Shown here in pieces: positions 25,382 through 36,759 of a DNA stretch of 64,000 nucleotides. A program made the position numbers and the translations under genes. Position 1 is the stretch's first letter. The number at the start of each line of letters is the position of its first letter. Source of the DNA: Straminergon stramineum (taxonomy: Eukaryota; Streptophyta; Bryopsida; Hypnales; Calliergonaceae); NCBI GenBank assembly GCA_963920665.1, contig OY987268.1, forward strand, positions 18,106,501-18,170,500. The letters are read 5' to 3'. Below the pieces are notes generated by a model that was not told the origin of the DNA, did not search any database, and was given only the letters and a program-made list of their open reading frames with translations.

Positions 25382-28000
25382 ATGGGACTGCGGGTGGCGT
25401 TGTGTCTCATAGGGTTGTCGACATTGTGGACATGTCTCCATGCGCAGTCGACCTGGAGCCCGGTGGACAATTTCTTCATAGCCTGCGGTTCGCTTTCCAA
25501 TGTGACCGCCGAGGGGCGCTTGTACGTGGGCGATGGCGGGTCGGCCGCGTTGCCTAACCCTAAATTGTCAGCACCCGGAGGCGTCCTGGCCTCTACCACC
25601 GTCCCCAATGCGAATCTCCTCAACCCTAAGCTCTACCAGCAATCGCGCATCTTCACAGCGAACTCCTCCTACACATTCTCCGTCACACCCGGGCGCCACT
25701 TCGTGAGACTGCACTTCTTCCCGTTCGTCTTCACCAACTTCACCCCTAACACGTCGACGTTCTCTGTCACTGCGAATCAGTACATGCTCCTGGACAACTT
25801 CCGGCCTTCGTTGTACTCCACGGATGCGCGGCCGCTCGTGTTTCGGGAATACTCCTTGAATGCTTCTGGAAGCTCGCTGAAGATCACCTTCACTCCCGCA
25901 CCGAGTTCTTACGCGTTCATCAATGCGATTGAAGTCTCGTCCATGCCAGATGATGTGGTGCCGAATTTGGCGGTGTCGATTGACAAGTCTGAGACTGAGC
26001 TGCAGTTAAGCGCGGCCACGACTGCGGTGGAGATGATGTATCATGTGAATGTGGGCGGGGCCGCCATTGCTCCAGCTGACGACTCCACCGGCATGTGGCG
26101 CAACTGGCAAGCAGACGACGGCTACCTCTTCGCCGCCACGACGGGACAAGCGCAGACACTTCCCGACGCAGTGATCTCGTACCCTCCCCCAATACAACCC
26201 TACATTGCACCCCCGAGTGTGTACGACTCCGCGCGGACCATGGGCGTATCGGTGACTGTGAACGCCGTCTTCAATATCACATGGATCTTTCCGATTGACC
26301 TCGGATTCACGTACTTGGCCCGCTTGCATTTCTGTGAGCTTTTCGTCAACGCCATAGGACAGCGCGTCTTCAACATCTACGTGAACAATCAAACCGCAGA
26401 GACAGGCGTGGACATCATCCAGCTCACGGGACAAGCGAACGTCGCCAAGTACCTCGACTACGTCGTGAATATGGAAACTGGGGCGAGCAAGCTGTGGGTG
26501 CAAATCGGGCCTGCGCCAGCGTCTGTGTCAGCGTTACGCGATGCCATTCTGAATGGGATCGAGATTTGGAAGCTGAACTCAACCGAAGGAAGTTTGAGTG
26601 GCGGCGTGGGGGTGAAGCCCAATGGCGGCTCCAGCAAGAGTGAGGGTCTCAGCGTTGGAGCTATTGCAGGCGCTGGCGTCGCGGGCGTCGTAGCTGTCGC
26701 ATTGGGTGTCGTTCTCATCTACTTCTGCTGCCGGCGAAAAACCTCAACCAAGCTCCTCCCTGCTAAGAGCCGCAAACACGCACCCCCAGCGTGGCTTCCC
26801 CTCCCCGGCCACCACGCGAACTCCGATCACAGCAAGATGTCCGCCGCGTCGGGGAAGAGTGGAACAGGAAGCTATGTGTCCACAGTGCAAGGTTCCAACC
26901 TCGGCCGCTACTTCACATTCGCGGAGCTTCAAGAAGCCACCAACAACTTCGACGAGTCTCTGATTCTCGGCGTTGGCGGCTTCGGGAAAGTATTCAAAGG
27001 CGAGATTGACGACGGCACCAAAGTCGCAGTTAAACGAGGCAACCCATGCTCGGAACAAGGCTTAACCGAGTTTCAAACAGAAATTGAGCTTCTCTCAAAG
27101 CTCCGTCACCGTCACCTCGTCTCCCTGATCGGCTACTGCGAGGAGCATTGCGAGATGATTCTTGTCTACGACTACATGGCGGAAGGCCCTCTCCGCGGCC
27201 ACTTGTACGGCACCGATCTCCCCGCACTTGGATGGAAGCAACGCCTGGAAATTTGCATCGGCGCCGCGCGCGGGCTCCACTACTTACACACGGGCGCCGC
27301 GCAAGGCATCATCCATCGCGATGTCAAAACCACCAATATCCTCCTCGACGAGAATCTCGTCGCGAAGGTCGCGGATTTCGGGCTCTCCAAAACTGGACCA
27401 AGCTTAGAGCAAACCCACATCAGCACGGCTGTGAAAGGAAGCTTTGGATACTTGGATCCCGAGTATTTCCGCAGACAGCAACTCACTGAGAAATCAGACG
27501 TGTACTCCTTTGGGGTTGTACTCATGGAAGTTCTGTGTGCGCGTCCCGCAATCAACCCTGCTCTCTCGCGTGACCAAGTCAACCTCGCAGAATGGGCATT
27601 GCAGAAGCAAAAACAAGGATTGCTTGAAACTATTATGGATCCCATGCTGGTGGACATGTGCAACCCGGCTTCGATTCGCAAGTTTGGTGAGACGGCGGAG
27701 AAGTGTTTGCAGGAGCAAGGGATTGATCGACCGGCTATGGGCGACGTGTTATGGAACTTGGAGCACGCGTTGCAATTGCATGAAGCTTCTTTAGCTTCCC
27801 CGCAGCCCAATTTGATGGACGCCAGTGCGCCCATGGTGTCGCTGATGCCGCAACCCATGACGTCGCATCCCCTTGACGACGACTCCTCTTCGGTTTCCAG
27901 TGAGAGACACATCTTGGCTGAGGACGATGACGATATTGACTTGGAAGACGCATCTGCGAGTGCTGTGTTCTCGCAGCTTGTCAACCCTAAAGGAAGGTGA
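25382..28000 (+). CDS. CrRLK1L receptor-like kinase (FERONIA/THESEUS family)
   Basis: A plasma-membrane receptor kinase of the family that monitors cell-wall integrity and, in characterised members, binds RALF peptides with LLG co-receptors. It is a single uninterrupted 872-codon frame, usual for the family. Residues 1-22 are a signal peptide. The malectin-like ectodomain spans about 28-400, starting at NFFIACGS (30-37). A transmembrane helix covers about 424-448, followed by CCRRK. The Ser/Thr kinase domain begins at RYFTFAELQEAT (509): glycine loop GVGGFGKV (530-537), catalytic lysine K551 in VAVK, HRD aspartate D647, N652, DFG D665, and the activation segment GSFGYLDPEY. All catalytic residues are present, so it should be active. 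The acidic C-terminal tail with SERHILAEDDDDIDLED resembles THESEUS/HERK-type tails. The start is the only ATG that gives the signal peptide. Confidence 0.96.
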   Translation: MGLRVALCLIGLSTLWTCLHAQSTWSPVDNFFIACGSLSNVTAEGRLYVGDGGSAALPNPKLSAPGGVLASTTVPNANLLNPKLYQQSRIFTANSSYTFSVTPGRHFVRLHFFPFVFTNFTPNTSTFSVTANQYMLLDNFRPSLYSTDARPLVFREYSLNASGSSLKITFTPAPSSYAFINAIEVSSMPDDVVPNLAVSIDKSETELQLSAATTAVEMMYHVNVGGAAIAPADDSTGMWRNWQADDGYLFAATTGQAQTLPDAVISYPPPIQPYIAPPSVYDSARTMGVSVTVNAVFNITWIFPIDLGFTYLARLHFCELFVNAIGQRVFNIYVNNQTAETGVDIIQLTGQANVAKYLDYVVNMETGASKLWVQIGPAPASVSALRDAILNGIEIWKLNSTEGSLSGGVGVKPNGGSSKSEGLSVGAIAGAGVAGVVAVALGVVLIYFCCRRKTSTKLLPAKSRKHAPPAWLPLPGHHANSDHSKMSAASGKSGTGSYVSTVQGSNLGRYFTFAELQEATNNFDESLILGVGGFGKVFKGEIDDGTKVAVKRGNPCSEQGLTEFQTEIELLSKLRHRHLVSLIGYCEEHCEMILVYDYMAEGPLRGHLYGTDLPALGWKQRLEICIGAARGLHYLHTGAAQGIIHRDVKTTNILLDENLVAKVADFGLSKTGPSLEQTHISTAVKGSFGYLDPEYFRRQQLTEKSDVYSFGVVLMEVLCARPAINPALSRDQVNLAEWALQKQKQGLLETIMDPMLVDMCNPASIRKFGETAEKCLQEQGIDRPAMGDVLWNLEHALQLHEASLASPQPNLMDASAPMVSLMPQPMTSHPLDDDSSSVSSERHILAEDDDDIDLEDASASAVFSQLVNPKGR

Positions 28001-28797
28001 CGGAGAAGGCTAAACCCGAAACCCTAAATCGTAACCGTAACCGTAACCGTGAATCAGGGCAGAGGCAGGGACAGGCTGAACTTTCTATTATTTAGGTGCG
28101 TTTAGTTTCCTGCTGGCTGGTGTTTCATTATTTGATGAAGAATTCTCAATTGCTGCAGTCTTGGAATGTGCTACGATAGGTCAGTCGCGTAGGGGGTCAG
28201 TCTTCTTTTAGGGTTAGGTGCGCTGCTTTAGGAATTTTTGCTTGTCTTCGTCGTCGTCATTTGATTTTTGCCTACATTTTATTGGAGCAGCGGTGGGGAA
28301 GCAATCTGTAATCCGGTAATTTTATCCATTTGGGGTTCATTTGTGTACGACCTTTGTTCGATTTACAGGGTTTGTAATATATCACATATCAAGTTCTATG
28401 GTGGATGAGTTTGGGGGGCGTGGAGGGGTGATCACTTTTTGTATGAGTACGTTCTAGCTGTCTTCATACTGCGGTTTTGTTTGTGTAATGCAACTTTTCT
28501 TTTATGCAGAGTGAGAAGATGAGAGTGGTTACAGTGGTGACCGGACTGAGCTGCCGTCTTCTCTCCAATGACTGGGTTTGGATAATCAACGAGGGAGAGC
28601 ATTAGATTGGGCATCAGTCTTCGCATTCATGTTATGAGTCTCGAGTGGCCATACTTCTTACATGTGTGATTCTGGGAGATTATTATGCGCCGCGCTTTCT
28701 ACATGTGGATTGGTAGAACATTGTAATGTGTTCATTAATTGGATAAAGGTGGCCATGCTTCCTACGTGCTACGATACGTGCTACAAAATTATCTCGT
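28001..28797 (+). other. 3' region of the receptor kinase
   Basis: Presumed 3' untranslated region and spacer. It begins with AAACCCTAAATCG at about 28016, a telo-box-like motif, followed by repeated CGTAAC. No further gene is supported. Confidence 0.4.
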
Positions 28798-28799
28798 GT

Positions 28800-29650
28800 G
28801 TCCATGTAGTGAGTAATCTGACCTCATTGCGGTACTTAGTGAAGATACAAATCGTTTCACTCGAGGCACTTGAAATGAGTAGAATAGAACCGGAACTCTA
28901 ATTTTTCCCCCAAAGAAGTGAAGGAAGTGTAACATAGATCTGTTTGGAAATTCTCGAGTGCACTGCCCTTATAGTCCACAATGACCATCTTGGCCATTCA
29001 TACAGAAAAATTGGTAACCAACAATTGCAGTTAGAGTAAATTTTTATAGCCAAAGCCCAGATTCCATTCATCCACTCATATTGGAGTCTGACCACTTTTC
29101 TGCAAATGCCCAAACATTCTGAGCTAATAATGAAGCCCAAAAGTTGCACATCGAAGATGGTCAATGGAGTCTTCATCAATTGTAATGAGAGTTCGTTTTC
29201 CGACTTCCCCAGGCTCTGCCAAAGTGAACCATGATGTCACCCTACTTCAGGAAAATCTAGAACGGACTTCAAGTCTGGTGTGGTTTTAGATACTTCTGGC
29301 ATTTCCTTTGATGCATTCCGTGCGAGAACAACCATTATCTGTCCCCTACAGAATTTCCAAGCTAACTGCACTACTGTAGCGCCCTTATCTACCGGCCTTA
29401 TTCACTCAAACTTGATGTGCTGTCTAGCAAACATCAATTCACCACTCTACAAGAGGCAGGCATGCCTCACTTCCTCTGAGCCCAAAGCATGGACCTCTAA
29501 GCAATAGTGCCGGGAAGACTACATGCTTCTTCATTGCCAAACATGCCTGAACGAAAAGGGAACTCTATTTCTCGTCATTCCTCAGTCCCACTACTCTTGT
29601 ACATATCAAACTGTGGCCAATCAAAGTGCCCATGTTCACCAAGTCAAAAG
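28800..29650. repeat. Dispersed repeat, copy 2 (inverted relative to 1-875)
   Basis: Reverse-complement similarity to 1-875 runs from TAATCTGACCTCATTGCGGTAC near 28815 through CATAGATCTGTTTGG near 28935 and GGCAGGCATGCCTCACTTCC near 29455 to CGTCATTCCTC near 29575. It begins about 800 bp after the kinase stop codon. No conserved protein is visible in either copy. Confidence 0.7.
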
Positions 29651-30165
29651 ATGCTGGGACATATCTCAATACAATGCTGTAAAGTAGATGCAGGCAGGAG
29701 ATGCTCAAGGCAGATCAGGCTCACATTTTCTTCGTCCTCCACTGAGGTGCAATAGCTTCCAGAAAACCAGGTCCAGACAGCTCCCGCAATACTCCACCGA
29801 ATATACAAATGCGATCCTGACACTCACATCACTCGGGATCAAATTCGACATCCTCAGAAGCTTCCAAATTCCACAGCCGAAGTGGTCCACATGCAGAGAG
29901 TGCATTCTACACTTGATGTTTGTGGAGATACTCTCGGCAGCAGAAGTACACCATCATATACTATGGAACACAGTATTACGAGAGGCCACAATAATATATA
30001 CAGTATATTTTCAAGTTTATTGCGGCGCTTGTGACAACCTCAGAAGCTGCAAAATACGTCTTTTACCCCTTCATTTGAATATCCACAGTAAGTGGTGTTT
30101 TAAGTGCGCTAACCAGCATGTCTCATAAACCTCAAAATGGGGCAAGAGACTTCACAGGAGATAAC
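29651..30165. other. Intergenic, no gene seen
   Basis: Moderately balanced composition, with open frames on both strands but no recognisable motif. The partner of this stretch, if any, would lie outside the window to the left of copy 1. Confidence 0.4.
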
Positions 30166-30254
30166 CTCAATCATGCGAATCACAGCCACATGACCTCGGC
30201 TGCGAGCCATGTGCAATGGTGTAAGAGAGTCATCATTGACAGCCAACGGATCAG
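30166..30254 (-). pseudogene. Isolated ankyrin-repeat exon (gene fragment)
   Basis: On the minus strand GATGCAG gives an acceptor at 30255, and GAG-GTTATC gives a donor after 30166. The 89-bp exon between them encodes ADPLAVNDDSLTPLHMARSRG followed by HVAVIRMIE. This is one good ankyrin repeat, with the T-P-L-H core, and resembles those in plant XB3/XBAT-type ankyrin proteins. No neighbouring exon with another repeat, RING or UIM motif was found on the same strand within several kilobases, so it is probably a remnant or a captured exon. It lies about 330 bp beyond the 3' end of the B3 gene and could alternatively be a distal alternative exon of it. Confidence 0.55.
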
Positions 30255-30584
30255 CTGCATCACAATAGCGAAAGCGTGACAATTCAAAGAGCAAGAGCAG
30301 TAGTGTAATCCCTCCGATATTTGCATTGAAGTTCGGATAATAGCCATCCAAGTGTTCCTATGAGCGGGCACTGTACACAAAACAATGTCACTCAGCATTT
30401 TGAAAAAATTTCATCAGGCCGCCCTGTCGTCGAAATACTTACTACTGCTCAACATCTAGAAACAGACATTGAATATTGAATGTACGCAGGAATCACAACT
30501 ATGAAAATGATTGCATGCTCTTGAAAGGAACTCAGAAGACTATAAATATGTCTTTAGCATCCAAAACATAGAGCCCTAGCCAAA

Positions 30585-32347
30585 CTAATAATTCTCGATC
30601 CGCTCCACGAGGTCGACTGTGAAGCACGAGTTTCCAACGAGGAAAAACTCCAGGACGTCTCCAACTCGAAGCTTGTTGGCAACACAGAAAGCTTCCCACC
30701 CGGAATCCAAACGAACGTTGAGCTTTTGCTCCTCTTCATCGTAGGTCCTCTTTGTCTTGACAATGCAGATGGCCTCGTTGGGACCTTTGAGTTGCAGCTC
30801 ATCGCATTCAAGCATGTTGCCATGGAGCTCCCAGAAGCATCCAGGAACAGCCTGCCACCAGGATACACAACACAACATGTTAATGATTTGAATCAATTTA
30901 GCATCAAGAAGTGCACAATACTACTAATAACATCGGCCGCAAGGAATGAAGAGTTAGTTGGATGTTGTTCCACAAAACCATGCCTTGTGGACATGGGTGG
31001 GCAAGGGCGGGCTACCTCTTGCTGCCTCCCCAAGGTGGTAGACATGTAGAAGGGGAAAGTGATTTACCAAGCTTAAATGCTGAGCGCCGGATGAGGGGCG
31101 GATGGTCACAAAAAAACGAGTTCAAGGTGGCGCTTGCTTGCACAACTTGGAGGAATTCGGTGCTTGGTCTACATTCCACCAAACGAAGTATTTCTAAACC
31201 ATTTGGTTGAGGACTTGTCTTCGTCCTCCTCCATGTCCATGTCCATGTTGTCGTCGTTGTCTTCTGGGTGGACCTCGACAGGTGCTCTACCAATAACCAC
31301 CTCGAACTCCGAAAATCTGATCAAGCTGAAGATGTGAAGATGAGGATGTCGCCAACTTTGATGTGGTTGTTCATCAAGAAATTTTTCCACCCACCAAGCC
31401 CATATGCAAAGATTCGAGGCTTTGACTGCCTGTTTGACTGCTTGAAAGAACGCACTGTAAGCTTGATGGGCCATGTTTGCTCGCTGTCTTCATCCCCAAA
31501 GTGACATCTTTATCAAACTTTTTGCCATGCTTCTTGATGAAATCGATTGGAAACTCCTGCACAAACAATCCATCTTCTGTTAATCAGAATGATCGTCAAA
31601 ATGGAAGCAACTGGAGATACAATCCAGCATTGCAAAAGAGTAAGTAGTTTTCAATGGAGTCACAAAAATATTTCTTGAGCAGGACATGCTCAAGTGGAAC
31701 AGTCCAGCTAGTTAGTGTTTTTTCATTCCTTTGATTACCAAGGCAGGAGATGAATGCATCAATCAATGCAAGCATGGGTAAATAACAACTAGCTGGCTTG
31801 AAAGCGTTTGCAAAACCACTAATCAAGTTAAAACGTCTCAGGACTTGGTGAACGCGGGCCTGTGTAATAGTGCCGAGTTTGTTTCGTTTCATCATAAAGG
31901 TATGAGGAATGGAGCATGGCAAGATTGTACAAAAGAACTAAGCAGTAAGCAGTAACAACATTGTGCTGAAGGCTAAGAAAACTCTCCATCAGGTGGAGAC
32001 TTAAGTCCAACCCTCCAGCATTTGCAAACCCATTTGATCATCAAGCTACTAGCTAATGGAGTATCATATATACGTGCATTGCAAGCAAAAAAATATTATA
32101 GAAATTTCAGATTACACCTTACGTTCTCTAGAAAGAAAAGAACTGATCAATCCTCTGCTTGCAAACATACCAGAGAGTAGGCGAATGGCCCTTGCACCAC
32201 CTCGGTGGCCATGGACTCGGAAACGATCTTGTAAAAGAAACAGGTGTCCGTCGAATCCAGTAGAGCCACCATGTTGAACATTCTCGTGTCGAACTGTTCG
32301 CGGGACTCTTCGGCACTCCTCTGCTGGATGGGTATCGGGGATGCCAT
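30585..32347 (-). pseudogene. B3-domain (REM-like) DNA-binding protein gene, frame broken
   Basis: B3 domains are plant-specific DNA-binding folds. Exon 32347-32171 opens with MASPIPIQQRS and ends in the first B3 strand, CFFYKIVSESMATEV, with a GTATGT donor. The next exon starts at 31556 with EFPIDFIKKHGKKFDKDVTL. The domain then continues in a second frame (SEQTWPIKLTV, GGWKNFLMNNHIKVGDILIF) and a third (SLIRFSEFEVVIGRAPVEV, then an acidic linker). The first shift fits loss of one G in the run at 31494-31497. The second fits an 8-bp tandem duplication, TGAAGATG twice at 31327-31342. The final exon, 30851-30585, encodes an intact second B3 domain (PGCFWELHGNMLECDEL to FTVDLVERIENY). A linking exon near 31070-31140 is uncertain. 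Probably a pseudogene; sequencing error is the alternative. Confidence 0.75.
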
Positions 32348-32489
32348 CTGCACTTATGGAGCTAGACAGGTTTTCTCCTACCTGCCATTTCAGCACCAGA
32401 AACAGTCATCGGAAACGTGAAACTTTCGGTGAACGAGTTCCTTTTCAATGTTTCTTAACGATCAACGCATTTCAAGGCCACGCGCGCGA

Positions 32490-33150
32490 AACTCCAAAAG
32501 TGCTCTATTCCTTGGCTGCGTGAACTAACTTAAATGAATGCAAATTCAAGAAATCATCATAGAAATCAATTGGCTGCTCAAAGCAGGCCAGCAGGGAGAC
32601 ATATCCAGAGCAAAAGTGATGAAGCACTGACTCACAACCTTGACTGCACCGCACTTGTCAGGAGCGACTCGAGTACAGTTTCAGGGCTCGAGATGAAGAA
32701 CGCCCAACGGGAGTGCAACATGGAATGTCACGCTCTGTGCATTTCTCCGCTACACAATTGACGCTCTGAAAGTGCTCTGTATGGGGGACTGCAATTTCAG
32801 GAAATCGTTCAGCATAAATATCAAGTTACTGCTGAAACAGGGAGACAACAGCATACAACAACAGAGATGTTTCAGAACTGAGGACTCGCGATGACGAACG
32901 GGGAAATATAAAAGGAAGGACTCAAAAGAACATTTCAAGACTCGCGATGACGAACGGAAAATGGGAATGCATCATGGAATGGCGCTCTGTGCCTTAGTTT
33001 CTACGTAACGCTCTGAAAGTGCTCTATTCGGTTGAGTACAAGTTCAAGAAATCCATCAGCGTAAATATCAAGTAAGTATCTGCTGAAACCTGTAGAAACA
33101 CCCATTTTCAACAACAGGGATGTTCTAAAAAACTCACTCACAACCTTGTG
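32490..33150. repeat. Three diverged tandem units upstream of the B3 gene
   Basis: The landmark AGTGCTCT recurs at 32499, 32771 and 33018, each followed by related blocks: TTCAAGAAATC or TTCAGGAAATC, AAATATCAAGT, and CTGACTCACAACCTTG or similar. Units are about 250-270 bp. They lie in the presumed promoter or leader of the B3 gene. Confidence 0.6.
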
Positions 33151-33515
33151 CAAGTGAAGTTACCCACACCTAGACATTCACACCTCAACAGCTTCCTCTG
33201 GCCTTGCAGTTCTGAAATCTAGCTCAGAACAAAGCGGCGACAGGAATTTAATCGTTCGACTTGCTCACACAGAAGAGAACTCAAGTGAGCGAGCATGGAT
33301 TTAAGTTTGGAAGCACAGATAGATGAAGGATGGCTTGCTTTTACCAGCAACTTCGCAGCATCTTCTTGCGGAGTACAGGTTGGGATGAACGTTACTTGAT
33401 GTGTGACATAAAGGGAAGACGTACTCTGGTTGTTGCAGACTTGAGAAGAAATTTCAAGCGCAAGATCCGTCTCCTCCAAATGAGACACACACCGCCTGTC
33501 AACTCTGCAACACGT

Positions 33516-33591
33516 CGTTGAAGGCGACATGACGCTGTCTTGTCGCTGCACGACGTTGAAGGCGATATGACGCCGTCCTGCTTTGTTTTTC
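33516..33591. repeat. Short 38-bp tandem duplication
   Basis: CGTTGAAGGCGACATGACG at 33516 recurs as CGTTGAAGGCGATATGACG at 33554, a 38-bp period with a few differences. Confidence 0.6.
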
Positions 33592-35350
33592 AAGCAAGCT
33601 TTTCCAGCGAAAATGTGTTGGAAGACCCCCAGAAGAAGAAAAAAAATTAGTTTCCCATCAAGGTGTTTTTTAATTGGCTTGCCTATTAATTGAGGATGGA
33701 AGGGGATGTGGATATGGAGTTTTTCGCAAAATTATAACAAGAAGACTAACAAGATCAAATGTTGGAGAATGTAAGAAGATGGGAAATTGTAACGTCCCGT
33801 TCCAGTCCAACATTGGCAGCACTTAACGTTGAGCATTTTACATTTTGCCTCCGAACCTACTCTTCAATTTCCCGCAATTGATATGAACGAGACTCTAGAG
33901 CTTACGAGTTATTTATCCAATTTGACAACTTCGCTGCTTTGACGTCCGCCGCGAGCTTGAGCACGCAAAGAGGCATGCGACTGGAGAAGAGACAGGCAGC
34001 AAAAGAGTGAGAAGACGAAGCCATACCTTCGGGAGAATTGCACCTGAGGAATCATCAAAACCCCAAACCCTTATATTGTCTTCGTCACTCATTTTTTCAC
34101 TTTAAAATCTCGACTTTGAAAAATTCACATAAATCACAAAATTGATATTATATTCTCGCTCTCTATGCAATAATCTATGACTTCCATTTGTCAAGAATTG
34201 AAAAACAAACTCTAATTATAATTTTGACTTAATCCATGGAGAGTAGCATAGATGAACTGTTGGAGATAGATCCACTTTTAGTTAAATTGCACCCTACTTA
34301 AAACCACCATCACCACTCTGTGGACATTTCCAAAATCAATATGTACATATGTTGAAGAAATGATATTTGAATGTCTTTCAAAAATATTTTGACCCTCCAT
34401 AACTTTTGCATATGGTATCCAAATGTCACATTCTTTTGGTGTGGTGAAACCTCTTTTCACTTGCCAAAAAGAAAATATGAAAATTTGACTAGTCTAATAA
34501 GAGTAACAAGGCACAATAGCAAAAAGTGGCAATTTGGGGTACCCACCTTATCAAATTTTGACCCCTACATGCATACCTCCATCTTCATTTCACCATGTTA
34601 GCCACCCATTAGAGCTTGTCCCAAAGCACTTTTAGAGGGTACTAGTAAGGTAGACTAGTCCAATTCCATTCACTACCCAATTTCGTCATCCTACTTTTGG
34701 CCCCAATTCCATCCAAATGAACATCCAAATTCATTCATTTTTCTGACAAAATTATTGTTTTAGTGCCAATAAGGGATAACTTGTCAATCCTTTAATGGTA
34801 AATACTTAAGTATCATTGGATGCATGGAAAGGCGGTTATGGATTGTTTATAATACAATAATGACTCCACTCTATGAGTTTTGTAATTCCAAGGCATTAAG
34901 TTCAGAAATTTACAGAAATTACTAGTTTAATTAGAAAATTATAATTCCATTTAAGTTTGATTTGTGAAACAAGTGCACCTCTAAAAAAATATGTGCCCCT
35001 CTTAGAGTTGGTTCTAAGATATTCAAATTGGGAATCATAATGATAATAGGCTTGTCTATCTTAATCGGTCATCTTAGTATTCTATCAAGCCTACAACTAA
35101 CGAGGCTAAGTAGAATACTCAAATGAAGGCAATATCTAATATAAAGTGAGCTAAAGAATATATATTGTTTTCCAAAACAAGGCCACCCCATCCTTCATGA
35201 GATGTAGGTAGTGCCTAAAACAAATGTGACACAATTGCAAACTCTTCACCATGACAATGATACAAAAATCTCAACTTTCTATCATCACCTATGGCACACC
35301 ATGCTTCAAGGTTCTTATGTACATCTAACTTCATTTTTTTGAAGTGAACC
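33592..35350. other. AT-rich intergenic
   Basis: No gene supported. Contains the fold-back-related repeat at 34280-34550. Confidence 0.45.
34280..34550. repeat. Dispersed repeat, inverted relative of 61830-62075
   Basis: Its right end GGTACCCACCTTA is the complement of the left end TAAGGTGGGTACC at 61830. Internal blocks such as AAATTTGACTAGTCTAATAAG and CCAAATGTCACATTC have their inverted counterparts in the other copy. Diverged, so old. Confidence 0.6.
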
Positions 35351-36759
35351 TTAACCCCTCATCGCCCGAGGGGACCAAATCTATCCACACAGGATCAAAC
35401 AATAGCGCCTACACGCCAGTGAGGGGTGGATTTCACAATCCCGATTATGAAACATTGTTGGGAGGGTCTTTGTGTACACTGCAATAGAATTGGTAGTGCA
35501 CAACGATGAACACATTGTGTGTGCAAGGGCTCAGATTCAATAGATGTCAAAAATTGGACATGGCCGTTTGTCCTTGCATTTTGGAAAGTGACCGGTGTTT
35601 GACAGTTAGGGTTCGTTGCACTTTGATGCATTCGGAGTGGAAAGCCTTGGCGTACTACGGTGGCTCCATAGTCCTTGTTGCAGTCTAGATGGAGCCGTGT
35701 TGTGGTTGTCTTACTAGAATAGTTTGAGAGAAGGAAATGGGCTGCCGAGAACACCATCATGTTGGCAACATTGAGCTTATTGTATGTCTGTTTCATTCGA
35801 CATACGTCCCCAAGATTTGCCTTGAGGAGTGGGCGTTGAAGTCCCCTATGAAGTCATTGTGGCTTAGATGCTCCTTGCAAGAGCGCCAAAGTAAGTTTGT
35901 TGCATAGGTTGGCATGGTAGCTCTCAGTGCATATTTGGCAAGAAAGTGCTTGAAGGATTGTAGCACAATTTTGGTTTTGTGTAGGATTTCAAATTGTATC
36001 CACAGACTCTATGCATATGTGCTTAGTTTTGACTTTAGGCTAGTTGCCACTTCCGCATTATGTTTTGGCCAGTGGAAGTCCTTGATGGATTGTAGGGCAA
36101 ATTTCATGAAATTTCAGAGACATATATAGTTGGCCATTTTTTGGGGTGTTGAATTCACACTTTGCTTATTATGAGTTATGTGTCAACGAAGCAAGCAAGT
36201 TGTGGTCATAGCTGTGGTCTTAGTTGGAGGAAAATATGGGTTGAGAATTTGACGAAGGCGTTTGTGTTTCCGACAAAACCCTCCCCATCAACCAAACCTG
36301 CACAACCAGTCACCATCGCCCTAGTGTCCGGTTCATTGCAGTGTCTCTTCTCCACAGACCCTCGCTTCTCCTACTTTCTGCCTCACAATACATTTTACTC
36401 AATGTTACATTACTTGTGAAAATTTGCACAGTGGAAGATCATACCCTTGCGCTCATATGTTCTAATTTTGACGCAATCTTGTCTATCACTCCTTTTGCCA
36501 CAAATTTCAAAGCACTCGGAAGCAGTTTCAAAAGCGGCTCAGGCTCCAAGTTCCACCCCAATCGATTGCAAATTCCAAAACATTGGACCGTTGGAATTCT
36601 ACGCCATTTGGTGCAACTGCCTCGCGTAGAAAGTATTTTTCAATCCATGCGGTCATCCTACCAAGATTCCACCCCAATCAGATGCCAAAGCCGGATTTCT
36701 GCGTTCCTATCAAAAAGTTGCTACGACAGTGGGTTGGGCCTTGGGCAGTGAGGGGTTAA
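35351..36759. mobile_element. Non-autonomous DNA transposon with TTAA ends, copy 2
   Basis: A 1,409-bp copy of the element at 1406-2815, in opposite orientation. Ends are TTAACCCCTCATCGCCC on the left and, reverse-complemented, TTAACCCCTCACTGCCC on the right. Its left end matches the other copy's right end over the outermost bases, and the reverse, so both are full length. Internal frames are similar between copies but are interrupted differently, which fits neutral decay rather than selection on a protein. Confidence 0.7.

Noticed and set aside
27280..27984. Long minus-strand open frame of 234 codons
   Set aside because: Antisense shadow of the conserved kinase domain; the + strand frame carries all catalytic motifs.
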